From Nostoc sp. UHCC 0302 (GTDB lineage: Bacteria > Cyanobacteriota > Cyanobacteriia > Cyanobacteriales > Nostocaceae): a DNA stretch of 64,000 nucleotides. Location: the NCBI RefSeq assembly GCF_038096175.1, contig NZ_CP151102.1:218760-282759 (forward strand), written 5' to 3'. Shown one piece after another: positions 7,093-15,265 of the stretch. Every line of letters begins with the position of its first letter. Within the stretch, counting starts at the first letter, position 1. A model generated the notes under the pieces. That model did not search any database. It was given only the letters and a program-made list of their open reading frames with translations, and was not told the origin of the DNA. The translations under genes were made by a program, and so were the position numbers.

Positions 7093-9321
7093 CTACAAAC
7101 TCCTGCCGTTACGCCGTTGTAGTTGGCGGTCATTTTTCTTCCATTGCAAGCGATCGCCCACAGCAATCTCAATTTCATCACGCTGGTAAACAGCCTTTTC
7201 AAAATTGGTATCTACTTCTAAACGTGTCCCAGTAGGGGTTTTTAATATTAGCCGATCAAGATCCTTGCTAACTACTTCATATAACTTACCTTTCTCTAAA
7301 CCCCGCCGCTTGTAGTTGCGCGTCGGCATCACTACATCACCCAGTTCAAAGTTATGGGTGTAGCGCATCTGTATTTTGGTTAAATCTTTAGCTTTTAATT
7401 GAGTGATATTTGCTGTTGCCCCTAAGCTCCCCTCAACTTTCAGCTTGCCCCGAATTGCTTGAGTCAGCGCTAATTTCTCGAAATTTGTGCCAGCGAGTAC
7501 CAGTGTTCGCGCTCGTTGCTCTTTAGAAAGTGCTATATAGTCAGCAGCAATTGTCTCTGACTTCGTATCAGACGATACTTCTAAAATACTGCCAATTGTT
7601 TCTAATTGCTTAAATCCCGCTTCTACTCTCCCGTCTGCGATTAAGTCTACTGCTATCTTGAGATCCGGGTTACGCTGTCTGTTTGATTGTGTTAAGTGTG
7701 CGGTTTTAATACCAGCAAGTTGCAGAGATTTGAACGGGTTTCCAGCTTCCACTGCCGATAATTGCTTGGTATCCCCTACTAGCAATAGTCTTGCTCCCTC
7801 AAGGGTCGCTCTCTCTAGCAGTGCATGGGCATCCTTTGCTGATAACAAACCTGCTTCATCTACAATCCAAATCTGGTTTGCTTCTACTTCTGGCTCTGGT
7901 TCTCCTACCAATAAGCTGGCTACAGTCTCAGACTGTATGCCTAGTTCCTCACTCAGTACCTTTGCTGCCATTGATGAAGGGGCAAAACCTTTGACTGTAT
8001 AGCCCTGGGCGAGTGCGATCGCGTTTAATTCTTTGAGAGCAAAAGTCTTACCAGCCCCGGCTACCCCCTGCCACGCAATGAATTGGTCTGTTGTCGTTGC
8101 GGCTAGACTAACTGCCTGCCGCTGCCCAAAGTTTAGTGAGGTTTTCTCCAAGTAATTTTCAACTGTCTCTCTTTTATATATGGGGTTGAGTATCCCTTGG
8201 CCTTGTTGCATCAATTCAATCGTTGCCAGTTCTCGCTTTACCGCTTTCTGAGTGGTGTATTGCAGAGAAAGCCCAGGTATGGCAATTAGTTCCTGATGTT
8301 GCTTGATCAATGGCTCAATTGCAGTCACATCAGTAAAAAGCCTTTCCGAGATGATGAATTTCTCTAAATCCTCCTGCTTGAAAGCAACATTCCTCTCACT
8401 ACAATGAGCGATCGCCTCGGCTAGAGCATCTGCCAAGCTCAAGCCATTGACTGGTATATCCTGTCTCGGTTTTCCTGGCTTAACAAAGGTAAGACCCAGG
8501 GCCGCAGCTTCTTCATGCCACAGTGATTTGAGTTCTGATTCGGAAATTTTCTGCTTACGCTGCCGAGTAGTATCCCAGATTTTCTCACGCTCTGCCCAAG
8601 TTGAAGATGTACCGGCCGCCGCAATGATTTGCTGCCTCCGTTTTGAAAACGCCTCTAAATCCTGCTCCTTAAACCCCTTGATTTCAAATTGTCCATGTTT
8701 TTTGGGTTCTACCTCATACCCCAACTTGATTACTTCCGCTGCCAAATAGCTTTGATACGCCATGCCCAGGAATTTCTTGTTGGCAAATATTTCATTATTG
8801 ACCAAACTCATCCATTTACCCGAAGCCTCAGTTGTGTTCATGACTAAGCAGTGGGTATGCAGATGTGGGTCTAGAGAACGGCTCTCGATGTGATCGAACT
8901 GCGCGACTACCAGATTATTAGTATTCACCCGAAGCCTGGAATTACCTTCTGTTACCCTCGTTGTGGCGTAACGCTGTTCCATTAACGCTAATACTTTTTC
9001 TAATGCCTGATGGTGCGCGGTAATTAATCTAGAATCTCCACCTACCAACGCCATTAGGCTCACACTCTTGGGCGCAGAAAATGTACAGTCTAGCGCTGCC
9101 CTGCGTTCTTTTTGTTTCAGCACCCTGGCATTTAACTGCTCACGACCATCGGGTGAGCGCCCTTCAATTACATTTATAAACACTTGCTGATTTTCAACTG
9201 CCCCTGATAAACCAAGCTTCTCTGCACCTTGAGCACTCCAGCGTGACTTGCCTTGGTGGTAGTAGTTCTTGATGAAGTAGTTTACTGCCATCTCTGAAGA
9301 GACATTAGCAGCTGTTAGCAT
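7093..9321 (-). CDS. MobF (TrwC/TraA-type) conjugative relaxase-helicase, N-terminal part
   Basis: Residues 1-300 are a TrwC relaxase domain. Tyrosines at 15, 20 and 21 (NYFIKNYY) are candidates for nicking residues. The metal-binding motif is HIESRSLDPHLHTH at 144-157, and FSAPKSVSL is typical of the family. A RecD-like helicase follows with Walker A GVAGAGKT at 419-426 and Walker B VDEA at about 487. Established role of the family: cleavage of one strand at oriT, covalent attachment and unwinding during transfer. The reading frame ends at 7093, but helicase motifs continue in the next frame, so a one-base deletion near 7100-7106 splits the gene (restoring a C would give NGQEFVV). The start has GAGGTGAG upstream. 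A candidate oriT lies about 300 bp upstream. Confidence 0.9.
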   Translation of the reverse strand: MLTAANVSSEMAVNYFIKNYYHQGKSRWSAQGAEKLGLSGAVENQQVFINVIEGRSPDGREQLNARVLKQKERRAALDCTFSAPKSVSLMALVGGDSRLITAHHQALEKVLALMEQRYATTRVTEGNSRLRVNTNNLVVAQFDHIESRSLDPHLHTHCLVMNTTEASGKWMSLVNNEIFANKKFLGMAYQSYLAAEVIKLGYEVEPKKHGQFEIKGFKEQDLEAFSKRRQQIIAAAGTSSTWAEREKIWDTTRQRKQKISESELKSLWHEEAAALGLTFVKPGKPRQDIPVNGLSLADALAEAIAHCSERNVAFKQEDLEKFIISERLFTDVTAIEPLIKQHQELIAIPGLSLQYTTQKAVKRELATIELMQQGQGILNPIYKRETVENYLEKTSLNFGQRQAVSLAATTTDQFIAWQGVAGAGKTFALKELNAIALAQGYTVKGFAPSSMAAKVLSEELGIQSETVASLLVGEPEPEVEANQIWIVDEAGLLSAKDAHALLERATLEGARLLLVGDTKQLSAVEAGNPFKSLQLAGIKTAHLTQSNRQRNPDLKIAVDLIADGRVEAGFKQLETIGSILEVSSDTKSETIAADYIALSKEQRARTLVLAGTNFEKLALTQAIRGKLKVEGSLGATANITQLKAKDLTKIQMRYTHNFELGDVVMPTRNYKRRGLEKGKLYEVVSKDLDRLILKTPTGTRLEVDTNFEKAVYQRDEIEIAVGDRLQWKKNDRQLQRRNGRSL

Positions 9322-9356
9322 CGCTCACCTCTGCTATCAGCTTTGCAGCCCCTTCG

Positions 9357-9460
9357 GGGTGGGAACAGGGAGCGGGCAACAGGAAACTCTTAAAACCAAG
9401 CTGTTCACTTTCTTGCTTATTCTCTCTTTTCTGTTCCTTGCTCCCTATTCCCTCTTCCCC
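9357..9460. repeat. GGGAACAGGGAGCGGGCAACAGG-type dispersed inverted repeat
   Basis: The left arm contains GGGAACAGGGAGCGGGCAAC (9360-9379). The right arm (about 9430-9457) contains TTCTGTTCCTTGCTCCCTAT and further CCCT tracts, roughly its reverse complement. It lies just upstream of the relaxase start. An 88-codon frame through it looks like repeat translation and is not called. Confidence 0.6.
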
Positions 9461-9590
9461 TTTACATAACTTAAGAGAGTAACTATTCAAGTCATTGTTC
9501 ATCACCGTCATCAAACCAAAATAAGTTTGATGCCGAGTTAAAAATTTTTGATGAGACTTTGACTTCAACAAATTTTTTATTCACCACTTA

Positions 9591-9660
9591 TATTGCTATT
9601 AAATATAGCAAATTATCGGCTCAAACTTTCCGCCAAATTTGGCGTATTGTGCGTCAGAAA
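9591..9660. other. Candidate oriT (hairpin followed by nic-like TATTGTGC)
   Basis: A perfect 14-bp palindrome CGCCAAATTTGGCG (9631-9644) is followed at once by TATTGTGCGTCAG (9645-9657). From established knowledge, the R388-type MobF oriT has an inverted repeat directly followed by GTATTGTCT with the nick after it. The arrangement here is the same, with GTATTGTGC. A second small inverted repeat, TTGCTAT/ATAGCAA, lies at 9591-9609. The site is about 300 bp upstream of the MobF gene, the usual place. Nicking here is inferred. Confidence 0.55.
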
Positions 9661-9711
9661 ATGCGATTAATTTGTGGTTGTAGATTAATCGAGAAATATT
9701 GTTTATTCCAC

Positions 9712-9955
9712 ATTACTTACACATTTTCCCCACAGATTTCCACGGGTTTACCACAGCTTATACACACTTTTTACACAGCCAGCCCACAATGAAAGCTGAT
9801 TCTCATTAAGTCAAACTTACTGATAGTGAAAAAGGAATTTTTCGGAATGGATTCCACATAACATACACAGGGCATACACAAGTACACCACAGGAGTTACA
9901 CATAAGTTACACAAATTAAATAAATCACACTTCTTACACAAAAATCACATAAAAT
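9712..9955. other. Phased TTACACA repeat array upstream of parM; candidate centromere (parC-like) or origin
   Basis: At least eight TACACA-type sites lie in this AT-rich stretch. Several are 11 bp apart (9864/9875 and 9897/9908), and the spacing is 11 bp again between 9935 (TACACA) and 9946 (CACAT). The array ends about 40 bp before the parM start. A sequence matching the DnaA box consensus, TTATACACA, is at 9758-9766. In the R1 ParMRC system, 11-bp repeats upstream of parM serve as centromere and operator for ParR; the same role is inferred here. An alternative is replication iterons. Confidence 0.5.
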
Positions 9956-9989
9956 CAGAAAGAGGATTTCGCAATTAAGAATTTATATA

Positions 9990-11117
9990 ATGAGTGAGTT
10001 GACCTTAGCTGTAGATCCCGGTGGGTCTTTTCTCAAAGGATTTTTCACTTTAGAAAATTTCAAGCCAGAATTAATCTTGATGGAGCCAGAGGTGGCTGTT
10101 GTTCCAATTAAAAGCTTAGAGTCTTACGAACAAGCAAAGATTGGGAGTTCATCACCAGAGAATAGTGCTTGGATTGAATATAAGGGCAAGCATCAAGCAG
10201 TAGGATTTCTGGCTAGGAAAAGATTTCACGCTGGTTTACAGTTACAACGAAGAAAGTTTGAATTAGCGGTTCCTAAAGTTCTGGCGATGGTAGGAGCGAT
10301 CGCAGAACAACATGATTTACCTAATGGTTCAAAAGTTCGTATTGGAATTCTGCTTCCTTGGGGAGAATATAAAGACAGGGATTTGTTTAATACACTAATC
10401 ACTGAAGCTCTAGCAAACTATAAGTTCAGAGGATGTGAGAAATCTTTTGTAGTGGACTTATTTATCTGCTTGCCTGAAGGGGGTGGAGTACTGACGAGAG
10501 GGCGCGCCCCTGGTTCTAGTCTCAAAGAACAAACAATCGCAGTAGTTATGCTCGGATATAGAGATGCATCTATACTATTGGTTGAGCGTGGTGAAATGTC
10601 TGTTGGACATACTGAGCCTTTGGGGTTTGCCAAGTTGGTTGAGTCAGTCAAGAGTCAAACATCTGGACTAAGTGACCTTCATCTGGTTAGAGCAATTTGT
10701 AAAGCAGGCAAGAATGTTTCTCCAAAGGCTCTAGAAGAATTAGTGGTATCCCTAGATTCGGCTTATAAAAATCATGAACTTTCAACTATAAGAGCGGCGA
10801 TCTCTAATGCAAGGGAAGAGTACTGGATGATGCTTTCTCAATGGCTAAAATTACAAGTACCGCGTTCTACTGATGAAGTTTTGTTAGCAGGTGGTACGGC
10901 CAACTTTTTACGTCCAGAGTTAAATAGTTTTTTCTCGTTCTCACAAATTAACTGGTGTGAACAACTAGAAAAACAAGTCCTTAGCAGCTTTTCTCAGCAA
11001 GTAGCAACTAAATCTCTTGATTATAGATTGACAGATGTCTATGGGCTATTTTTTTATCTGTGTGGCAAAAAACACAAAGCAGCTTCAATTACGCAGGTGA
11101 AGAGTCATGTCTCTTAA
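9990..11117 (+). CDS. parM: Actin-like ATPase of ParM/StbA type
   Basis: The 375-residue protein has the actin fold signatures: phosphate-1 loop LAVDPGGSFLKGF at the N-terminus, a phosphate-2-like segment VVMLGYRDASILLVE near residue 185, and an adenosine motif VLLAGGTANFL near 305. Length and layout match plasmid ParM/StbA proteins, which polymerise with ATP and push plasmid copies apart. It is the first gene of a plus-strand operon; the next gene overlaps it by 11 bp, as ParR does in type II partition systems. The TTACACA array upstream is the likely operator and centromere. A second partition locus (ParAB) is present at 21-22.6 kb. Confidence 0.82.
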   Translation: MSELTLAVDPGGSFLKGFFTLENFKPELILMEPEVAVVPIKSLESYEQAKIGSSSPENSAWIEYKGKHQAVGFLARKRFHAGLQLQRRKFELAVPKVLAMVGAIAEQHDLPNGSKVRIGILLPWGEYKDRDLFNTLITEALANYKFRGCEKSFVVDLFICLPEGGGVLTRGRAPGSSLKEQTIAVVMLGYRDASILLVERGEMSVGHTEPLGFAKLVESVKSQTSGLSDLHLVRAICKAGKNVSPKALEELVVSLDSAYKNHELSTIRAAISNAREEYWMMLSQWLKLQVPRSTDEVLLAGGTANFLRPELNSFFSFSQINWCEQLEKQVLSSFSQQVATKSLDYRLTDVYGLFFYLCGKKHKAASITQVKSHVS

Positions 11118-11586
11118 TAAACGAGTTGAATATTACTTCCGTACAGCTTTTGGAATCGGAGGAATGACAGAAGTGCTAGGAGATTTTCTGAAAAATCGGG
11201 ATGCACTATTAACTGAAAAAGAGAAGGTTATAGGTGCTGTTTCTGCTTTTTGGCTACCTTTTGCTCTAATGCATAAGGGAGGTTACTCTGAGGACTATCT
11301 TAAACAGTGTGCCAGAGAAGCGATTTATAAATTGACTCTGCACATTAATTATTTGGCAGAAAGCTTTGGGCTGGAGGTTGGAGAGCAGGTTATACCTGGA
11401 CACACAAGAAAAACACAAGGGCGTAAAAGTACACTCAACTCGTCTTCAAAAGAACAATTGTCCATATCAGTAGCTTCAAAGCCTGATTTAGTGAACCAAG
11501 AAGCTACTGAAGCAATAGTGGAATATACGCCGCAAGACTTTATTCATAATCAAGATGATGATACTTTTCAAGAAATGTTCAGTTGA
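11107..11586 (+). CDS. Small ParM partner protein (ParR-like position)
   Basis: The 159-residue protein overlaps the end of parM by 11 bp, implying translational coupling. Residues 1-95 are helical (FLKNRDALLTEKEKVIGAV, then YLKQCAREAIYKLTLHINYL). The last 65 residues are polar and disordered with a positively charged patch (HTRKTQGRKS). I do not see a clear ribbon-helix-helix, so the family is not assigned. By position it is the candidate DNA adaptor that would link the filament to the repeat array upstream; that is inference. Confidence 0.7.
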   Translation: MSLNKRVEYYFRTAFGIGGMTEVLGDFLKNRDALLTEKEKVIGAVSAFWLPFALMHKGGYSEDYLKQCAREAIYKLTLHINYLAESFGLEVGEQVIPGHTRKTQGRKSTLNSSSKEQLSISVASKPDLVNQEATEAIVEYTPQDFIHNQDDDTFQEMFS

Positions 11587-11622
11587 TGCCCTCTAACAGT
11601 AATCAAATACGCAAGGATAACG

Positions 11623-12414
11623 ATGGATAATAACTCCTCGGCTTTTGGCAATGTACCTCATAACAAACAATCTCTTCAAGAGAAGTATGGATTATCTTTT
11701 GAAGATGTAGATTCTATCCTTATAAGTTGTGGCTTAGCTGTAGACCAACACGAGTACAGTCACGACGATATCAACAACTCTTTTGAGCCAGCTGTAAAAA
11801 CGTTTCAGTCGCAGAAAGATTCTCAATCATCCTCTTCAACACAATCAAAGCCTTCAATCAAGCCAAAGAAAGCTGCCGTTAATCTATTTGAGCCAGAATC
11901 TAAATGCACGAGTATCATTGAACTCAAATCAATGGCGAGTGAATGGCTCAACGCTAAGATTTCATTATCCCAAATGCTTCAAATCATTGAAGCTTGTGGA
12001 CTTTCTGAGAAAGATGAGTATACCCCTTTTGAGTGCGAACGTGTTGAAGCTTTAATAAAAAATCAAGGTGAACCTATAGATTTAAAGAGTACTATCAGCA
12101 ACACTACTACGGCTAGTGAAGCTGGACTAGCTTATTTAGTTGACAAGATTACAGACAATCTAGCTAGTAAGGCTCCGGGTTTTATCAACCAGATGTATCT
12201 CCAAAAGGTTTCTGATAAACTAGCCCAGAGTCAAGATGAGATTCGTGATTTCTACGTCGAGTTGGAAGAGACAATTCTGGCGGAACTGTCTGGAAAAAAG
12301 TCTCCCCTAGAAGCGATGTTGGAGGCACGAACTCACAAGAATCTCTTGCCCCTTTCTTTGATGAAGTCAGCCGAATTAGCTCCAGAATCAAAGAACGATA
12401 CGACTACCACCTGA
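11623..12414 (+). CDS. Hypothetical protein of the parM operon, zero-frame product of a possible -1 frameshift gene
   Basis: The 263-codon frame begins 36 nt after the previous gene. It holds two similar small helical segments: LSFEDVDSILISCGLAVDQ near residue 25 and ISLSQMLQIIEACGLSEKD near 115, each followed by a tyrosine/glutamate stretch, which suggests an internal duplication. The end of the frame after about residue 226 (THKNLLPLSLMKSAELAPES) reads poorly, while the -1 frame gives a convincing helical and membrane sequence. The switch point holds GGA AAA AAG at 12292-12300. So this frame may be only the short product. No family is recognised. Confidence 0.65.
   Translation: MDNNSSAFGNVPHNKQSLQEKYGLSFEDVDSILISCGLAVDQHEYSHDDINNSFEPAVKTFQSQKDSQSSSSTQSKPSIKPKKAAVNLFEPESKCTSIIELKSMASEWLNAKISLSQMLQIIEACGLSEKDEYTPFECERVEALIKNQGEPIDLKSTISNTTTASEAGLAYLVDKITDNLASKAPGFINQMYLQKVSDKLAQSQDEIRDFYVELEETILAELSGKKSPLEAMLEARTHKNLLPLSLMKSAELAPESKNDTTTT
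12294..12300 (+). promoter_or_regulatory. Candidate -1 ribosomal frameshift heptamer A_AAA_AAG
   Basis: The bases read GGA AAA AAG in the frame of the 263-codon gene, so the heptamer A AAA AAG is correctly phased. This is the slippery sequence of bacterial dnaX. After a -1 step the next codon starts at 12300, and the frame is then open to 12812. Short CTCC/GGAG complementarity follows (about 12302-12323), but no strong stem or upstream Shine-Dalgarno stimulator is obvious. Confidence 0.45.
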
Positions 12415-12812
12415 AACAAGAAATTGCTGCCAAAGAACGCACCATTGATGTTCAAGTCGAGAAAGCATCTAATACTAAAGCTATAGAAAAACTCCGGAAA
12501 TCTAAAGAGTGGTTAAAACTTCGGCAAGAACGGTTTGAAAAATTGAAAGGATTTCTTTTTTGGCTTGGTGGATGGCTTGGTTCTGGTCGTTCTGCGATTT
12601 TTGCTTATGTGATTACCTCATCAGGGGTTGCTCTTGGTTTTATGATGCTTGGAATCAATACTCCTAGCACTATCCCTTGCCCTAGCAAGAAAAGCTACTG
12701 TTATCAATTGCGGATCAATAAAAATGAAGTGATTCTACCTGAACAAGCAAAACAATTGTTAGTAGACTACGAGCGCTCTAAACAAAAACCCACTCGTCAT
12801 CGTCGCAAGTAA
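12300..12812 (+). CDS. -1 frame extension with coiled coil and transmembrane helix
   Basis: The frame is open from 12249 to 12812. It has no ATG, GTG or TTG until TTG 12543, which lies well inside the coherent sequence. The translated sequence looks genuine: FFDEVSRISSRIKERYDYHL, then a charged coiled coil (AIEKLRKSKEWLKLRQERFE), then a hydrophobic stretch (GRSAIFAYVITSSGVALGFM) and a short tail with two cysteines and a basic end. It is best explained as the 3' part of the preceding gene reached by -1 frameshifting or exposed by a one-base error. If translated as an extension, it would anchor the protein in the membrane. Confidence 0.55.
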   Translation, partial: VSPRSDVGGTNSQESLAPFFDEVSRISSRIKERYDYHLKQEIAAKERTIDVQVEKASNTKAIEKLRKSKEWLKLRQERFEKLKGFLFWLGGWLGSGRSAIFAYVITSSGVALGFMMLGINTPSTIPCPSKKSYCYQLRINKNEVILPEQAKQLLVDYERSKQKPTRHRRK

Positions 12813-12886
12813 ACATCAAATTGGAGGAAGTTTAATTACTTCCTTCACTATGACTAATAGATTTCCACTACCTAACTTGTAGATCC

Positions 12887-13429
12887 ATGCATTTTTGGCT
12901 ACTCAATATTTCCCAGGGGTTACTTTTAATAACTGCATCAGTTGCATTCATTAAATTTGTAAAATTAGGTATACATTGGAATGAGGTGCGCCTAAAAAAG
13001 TTAGCTGTACGTCTGCCATCAGATGTTTACGACAGTAAGTCAATTGAAGCAATTGCAATTAGCGCTCACGAAACTAGTCGGGTTTTGCGATACGTTGATG
13101 GTTTCTCTTATCTGCCCCTTTCTGTATTATCAATTTTCCAATTTGCAGTTTTGACATTCTGGGGGGCTATCTCTAATGGCCCCTTATTAATCGCCTGTGC
13201 TAGCGTACCTGGAGGCTTGTATATAATAAGTAAAGTTTTAGAAGAGTTCTCTATTTCTCGACGTGCCATCTTAGAATTAGCAGTTGCAAAACTCCTGAAC
13301 AGCCAAGAGATTGTTGTCGCTAAAGAATACTTAAAGATGGCTTTGTTTGGTCACCTGTTTAAGTATTCGCTGATATGCATTTTGTGGTCTGGGGCAGAAA
13401 CTTACCTCATTTCTGCTTTAAAGATGTGA
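12887..13429 (+). CDS. Integral membrane protein of the parM operon
   Basis: The 180-residue protein has three to four hydrophobic segments: about residues 5-25 (GLLLITASVAFIKF), 75-95 (PLSVLSIFQFAVLTFWGA), 100-117 (LLIACASVPGGLYII) and 155-175 (FKYSLICILWSGAETYL). A soluble helical loop lies between segments 1 and 2. It starts 74 nt after the previous gene, same strand. No family is recognised. Clustering with an actin-like ATPase and other membrane proteins suggests a shared job, but that is inference. Confidence 0.65.
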   Translation: MHFWLLNISQGLLLITASVAFIKFVKLGIHWNEVRLKKLAVRLPSDVYDSKSIEAIAISAHETSRVLRYVDGFSYLPLSVLSIFQFAVLTFWGAISNGPLLIACASVPGGLYIISKVLEEFSISRRAILELAVAKLLNSQEIVVAKEYLKMALFGHLFKYSLICILWSGAETYLISALKM

Positions 13430-13470
13430 TTAAAATATTTCTGTAACTATAACCTTTCCAGAATAAAGTT

Positions 13471-13878
13471 ATGAGCGAACTGCAAACAGTTAAACTTTGG
13501 GATGAGTGGGATGAGATTAATTTGTCTTCTCCAAAACATCGGATTGAGCGCTTAGAAATTCTGCTTTGCCAAAAAGTCCACAGAGGCGAAGATATATCTC
13601 AATGCTTGCGAGTTTTGGAGTATCTAAAAGCTCAGTCAGCACTAAATAAGTCAGATGTAGAATCTGCAATCTTTCACAAAGTTAGAAATTATTTAGCTTT
13701 TGACGCGTGTCAAAAACTTAGTTTAGTTGTCTTGACTTATTTGCTAACTTTTACTTGCTTTATCGGGCTTTTAAAACTAGCTGATTTGTTCTCTAATCCG
13801 AGTTTTAATAAATTTCTTCTCCAGCAGAATAGTTTGTCAAAAACTATTCCGAAAAAAACTCTGAAACACCAGAGATGA
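13471..13878 (+). CDS. Small membrane protein, last gene of the parM operon
   Basis: The 135-residue protein begins 41 nt after its neighbour. Residues 1-75 are soluble and helical (IERLEILLCQKVHRGEDIS). One transmembrane helix lies at about 88-108 (LVVLTYLLTFTCFIGLLKLA), followed by a short basic tail. No family is recognised. It closes the run of plus-strand genes that began at parM; a dispersed repeat follows. Confidence 0.6.
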   Translation: MSELQTVKLWDEWDEINLSSPKHRIERLEILLCQKVHRGEDISQCLRVLEYLKAQSALNKSDVESAIFHKVRNYLAFDACQKLSLVVLTYLLTFTCFIGLLKLADLFSNPSFNKFLLQQNSLSKTIPKKTLKHQR

Positions 13879-13919
13879 GCTAGTCCATGCTTGACCTTAG
13901 TACAAGTTAACATTCTTTT

Positions 13920-14106
13920 GAAGAATTCAGAATTCAGAATTCAGGAAACAGAATTAATCTTTCTTGAAGTACACTAGATTTGTAGATTAGACAGTATTTC
14001 ACAGTTTATATCTCTGTGGATAAATAAGTTACATTCATCAGTTGACCTTTATACAATTCTTAATACTTATTCTGAATTCTGGCTTCTGACTCCTGAATTC
14101 TGTTTC
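13920..14106. repeat. GAATTCAG-type dispersed inverted repeat in 480-bp intergenic region
   Basis: Tandem GAATTCAGAATTCAGAATTC at 13924-13943 is matched by an inverted arm at about 14074-14106 (AATTCTGGCTTCTGACTCC). The arms could form a long imperfect stem between the end of the parM operon and the next, convergent gene. The rest of 13879-14359 holds no gene that I can support. Confidence 0.65.
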
Positions 14107-14319
14107 AATAATTGACTGTTTGATTTATACTTTGTTTGAATCGAGTGTAATCGAAGCAGTTAATTGATATGTACAATTGCAGCGATTTGGATACTTTTGT
14201 GCACAAAAGCTCAACTTGAATGTCTCTAATGTTAGGTATGTTAAAAAGCGGGCGTTACATACTTTGTCTACCAAGCAAGAGCATATCCGAGATTATTTAG
14301 CTTGTTGAAGAGTTAAGTG

Positions 14320-14347
14320 CAGTGCGGCAAATAAACCTGCCGCACTG
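14320..14347. terminator. Hairpin terminator for minus-strand gene at 14360
   Basis: CAGTGCGGCA and TGCCGCACTG form a perfect 10-bp GC-rich stem around an 8-nt loop, just after the stop codon of the minus-strand gene. There is no long T run, so it may stop transcription only weakly or serve both strands. Confidence 0.6.
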
Positions 14348-14359
14348 TGCGCTCGCTAA

Positions 14360-15154
14360 TTATTCCAGACTCCAGCCATCGAACAGATTAGGTTGATCTA
14401 CTCCATACTGTCGTTGTACCAATCGCCGTAGTTCTGCCACTGAATTAGCTGACTTCATGAGTATTAAAACTGATGTAACGTGTGGTGATAGTCGTTGTTT
14501 GGTTTGAGAAGATAACATCTGATGTATTTTGTGTTTCCTGCGTCCGTTGGCTAGAACGGGATTAACGATGTCAAGTTTGGCTTTTTCTTCTGGAGTCATC
14601 CAGTTGTAGATAAACTCCCAATAGTATTTGCCGTTTTGAATGTGCTTTTTATGCAGTTTGCTTAACCGTGCTAGATTCTCTTCAAACTCGGACTCAAACA
14701 TCAAAGTCCAAGGCTGGGGTGTTGAGAGGATACGGCTTATTTGCTGGCGCTGTTTAGGAGATGATTGATATTGCTCTGGCAACCATCCTGTCTTGGCTTG
14801 GATAAAACTATTTATGCCGATCGCCCCAATAGCGTCTAAAGCTCTAACCGCTTCTACTCTGCCCTTGCGCTCGTAGTATCGTAATACACCCCAACAAACT
14901 TGAGCTTTGATTGGTGTAGTTTCTCCCCCTTTAACAGCAGTTTTTTTAGTCAGGTATAAGTCGCCTTCTACAAGGCTTTGAAGCCAATGTGGTGCTGTTT
15001 TTTTAGTCAGGTTGTCCAGCAGATTTTGTACTGCTCTAAGGCCAACACCACATAGCCGGGAAAGTCCTCTCTGGCTCATCCCTGACTCACCAGTGCTAGC
15101 TATGGTAAAATACTCTACACCGTCAATTTCTTGGCGCAAGATATCGTCAGACAT
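14360..15154 (-). CDS. Plasmid protein with HTH-like N-terminus and P63C-like C-terminus
   Basis: Residues 20-55 contain a likely helix-turn-helix (GMSQRGLSRLCGVGLRAVQN). A middle segment RYYERKGRVEAVRALDAIG is followed by INSFIQAKTGW, which also occurs in the protein at 47337-48095 as YYAYDAGRYCTPQAR, then IRAWIQDKLGW. From about residue 165, YYWEFIYNWMTPEEK and SPHVTSVLILMKSANSVAEL resemble the P63C domain seen in phage antirepressor-like proteins. It is probably a DNA-binding regulator of plasmid genes. The assignment to P63C is from memory of the pattern and moderate. Confidence 0.65.
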   Translation of the reverse strand: MSDDILRQEIDGVEYFTIASTGESGMSQRGLSRLCGVGLRAVQNLLDNLTKKTAPHWLQSLVEGDLYLTKKTAVKGGETTPIKAQVCWGVLRYYERKGRVEAVRALDAIGAIGINSFIQAKTGWLPEQYQSSPKQRQQISRILSTPQPWTLMFESEFEENLARLSKLHKKHIQNGKYYWEFIYNWMTPEEKAKLDIVNPVLANGRRKHKIHQMLSSQTKQRLSPHVTSVLILMKSANSVAELRRLVQRQYGVDQPNLFDGWSLE

Positions 15155-15265
15155 ATTTTTTTGTCCTTAAAACTTGTGATTGTGCGTAGTGGAATTTTTG
15201 AAAAGCCGAACGGATAGCAAATCCGTTTTCTGCCGTTTGGGTCAAATGTGATTAATCTGTGTTGA

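Noticed and set aside
9305..9571. Minus-strand frame of 88 codons upstream of the relaxase
   Set aside because: Most of it is a dispersed GGGAACAGGG repeat and it overlaps the relaxase start; composition is not convincing.
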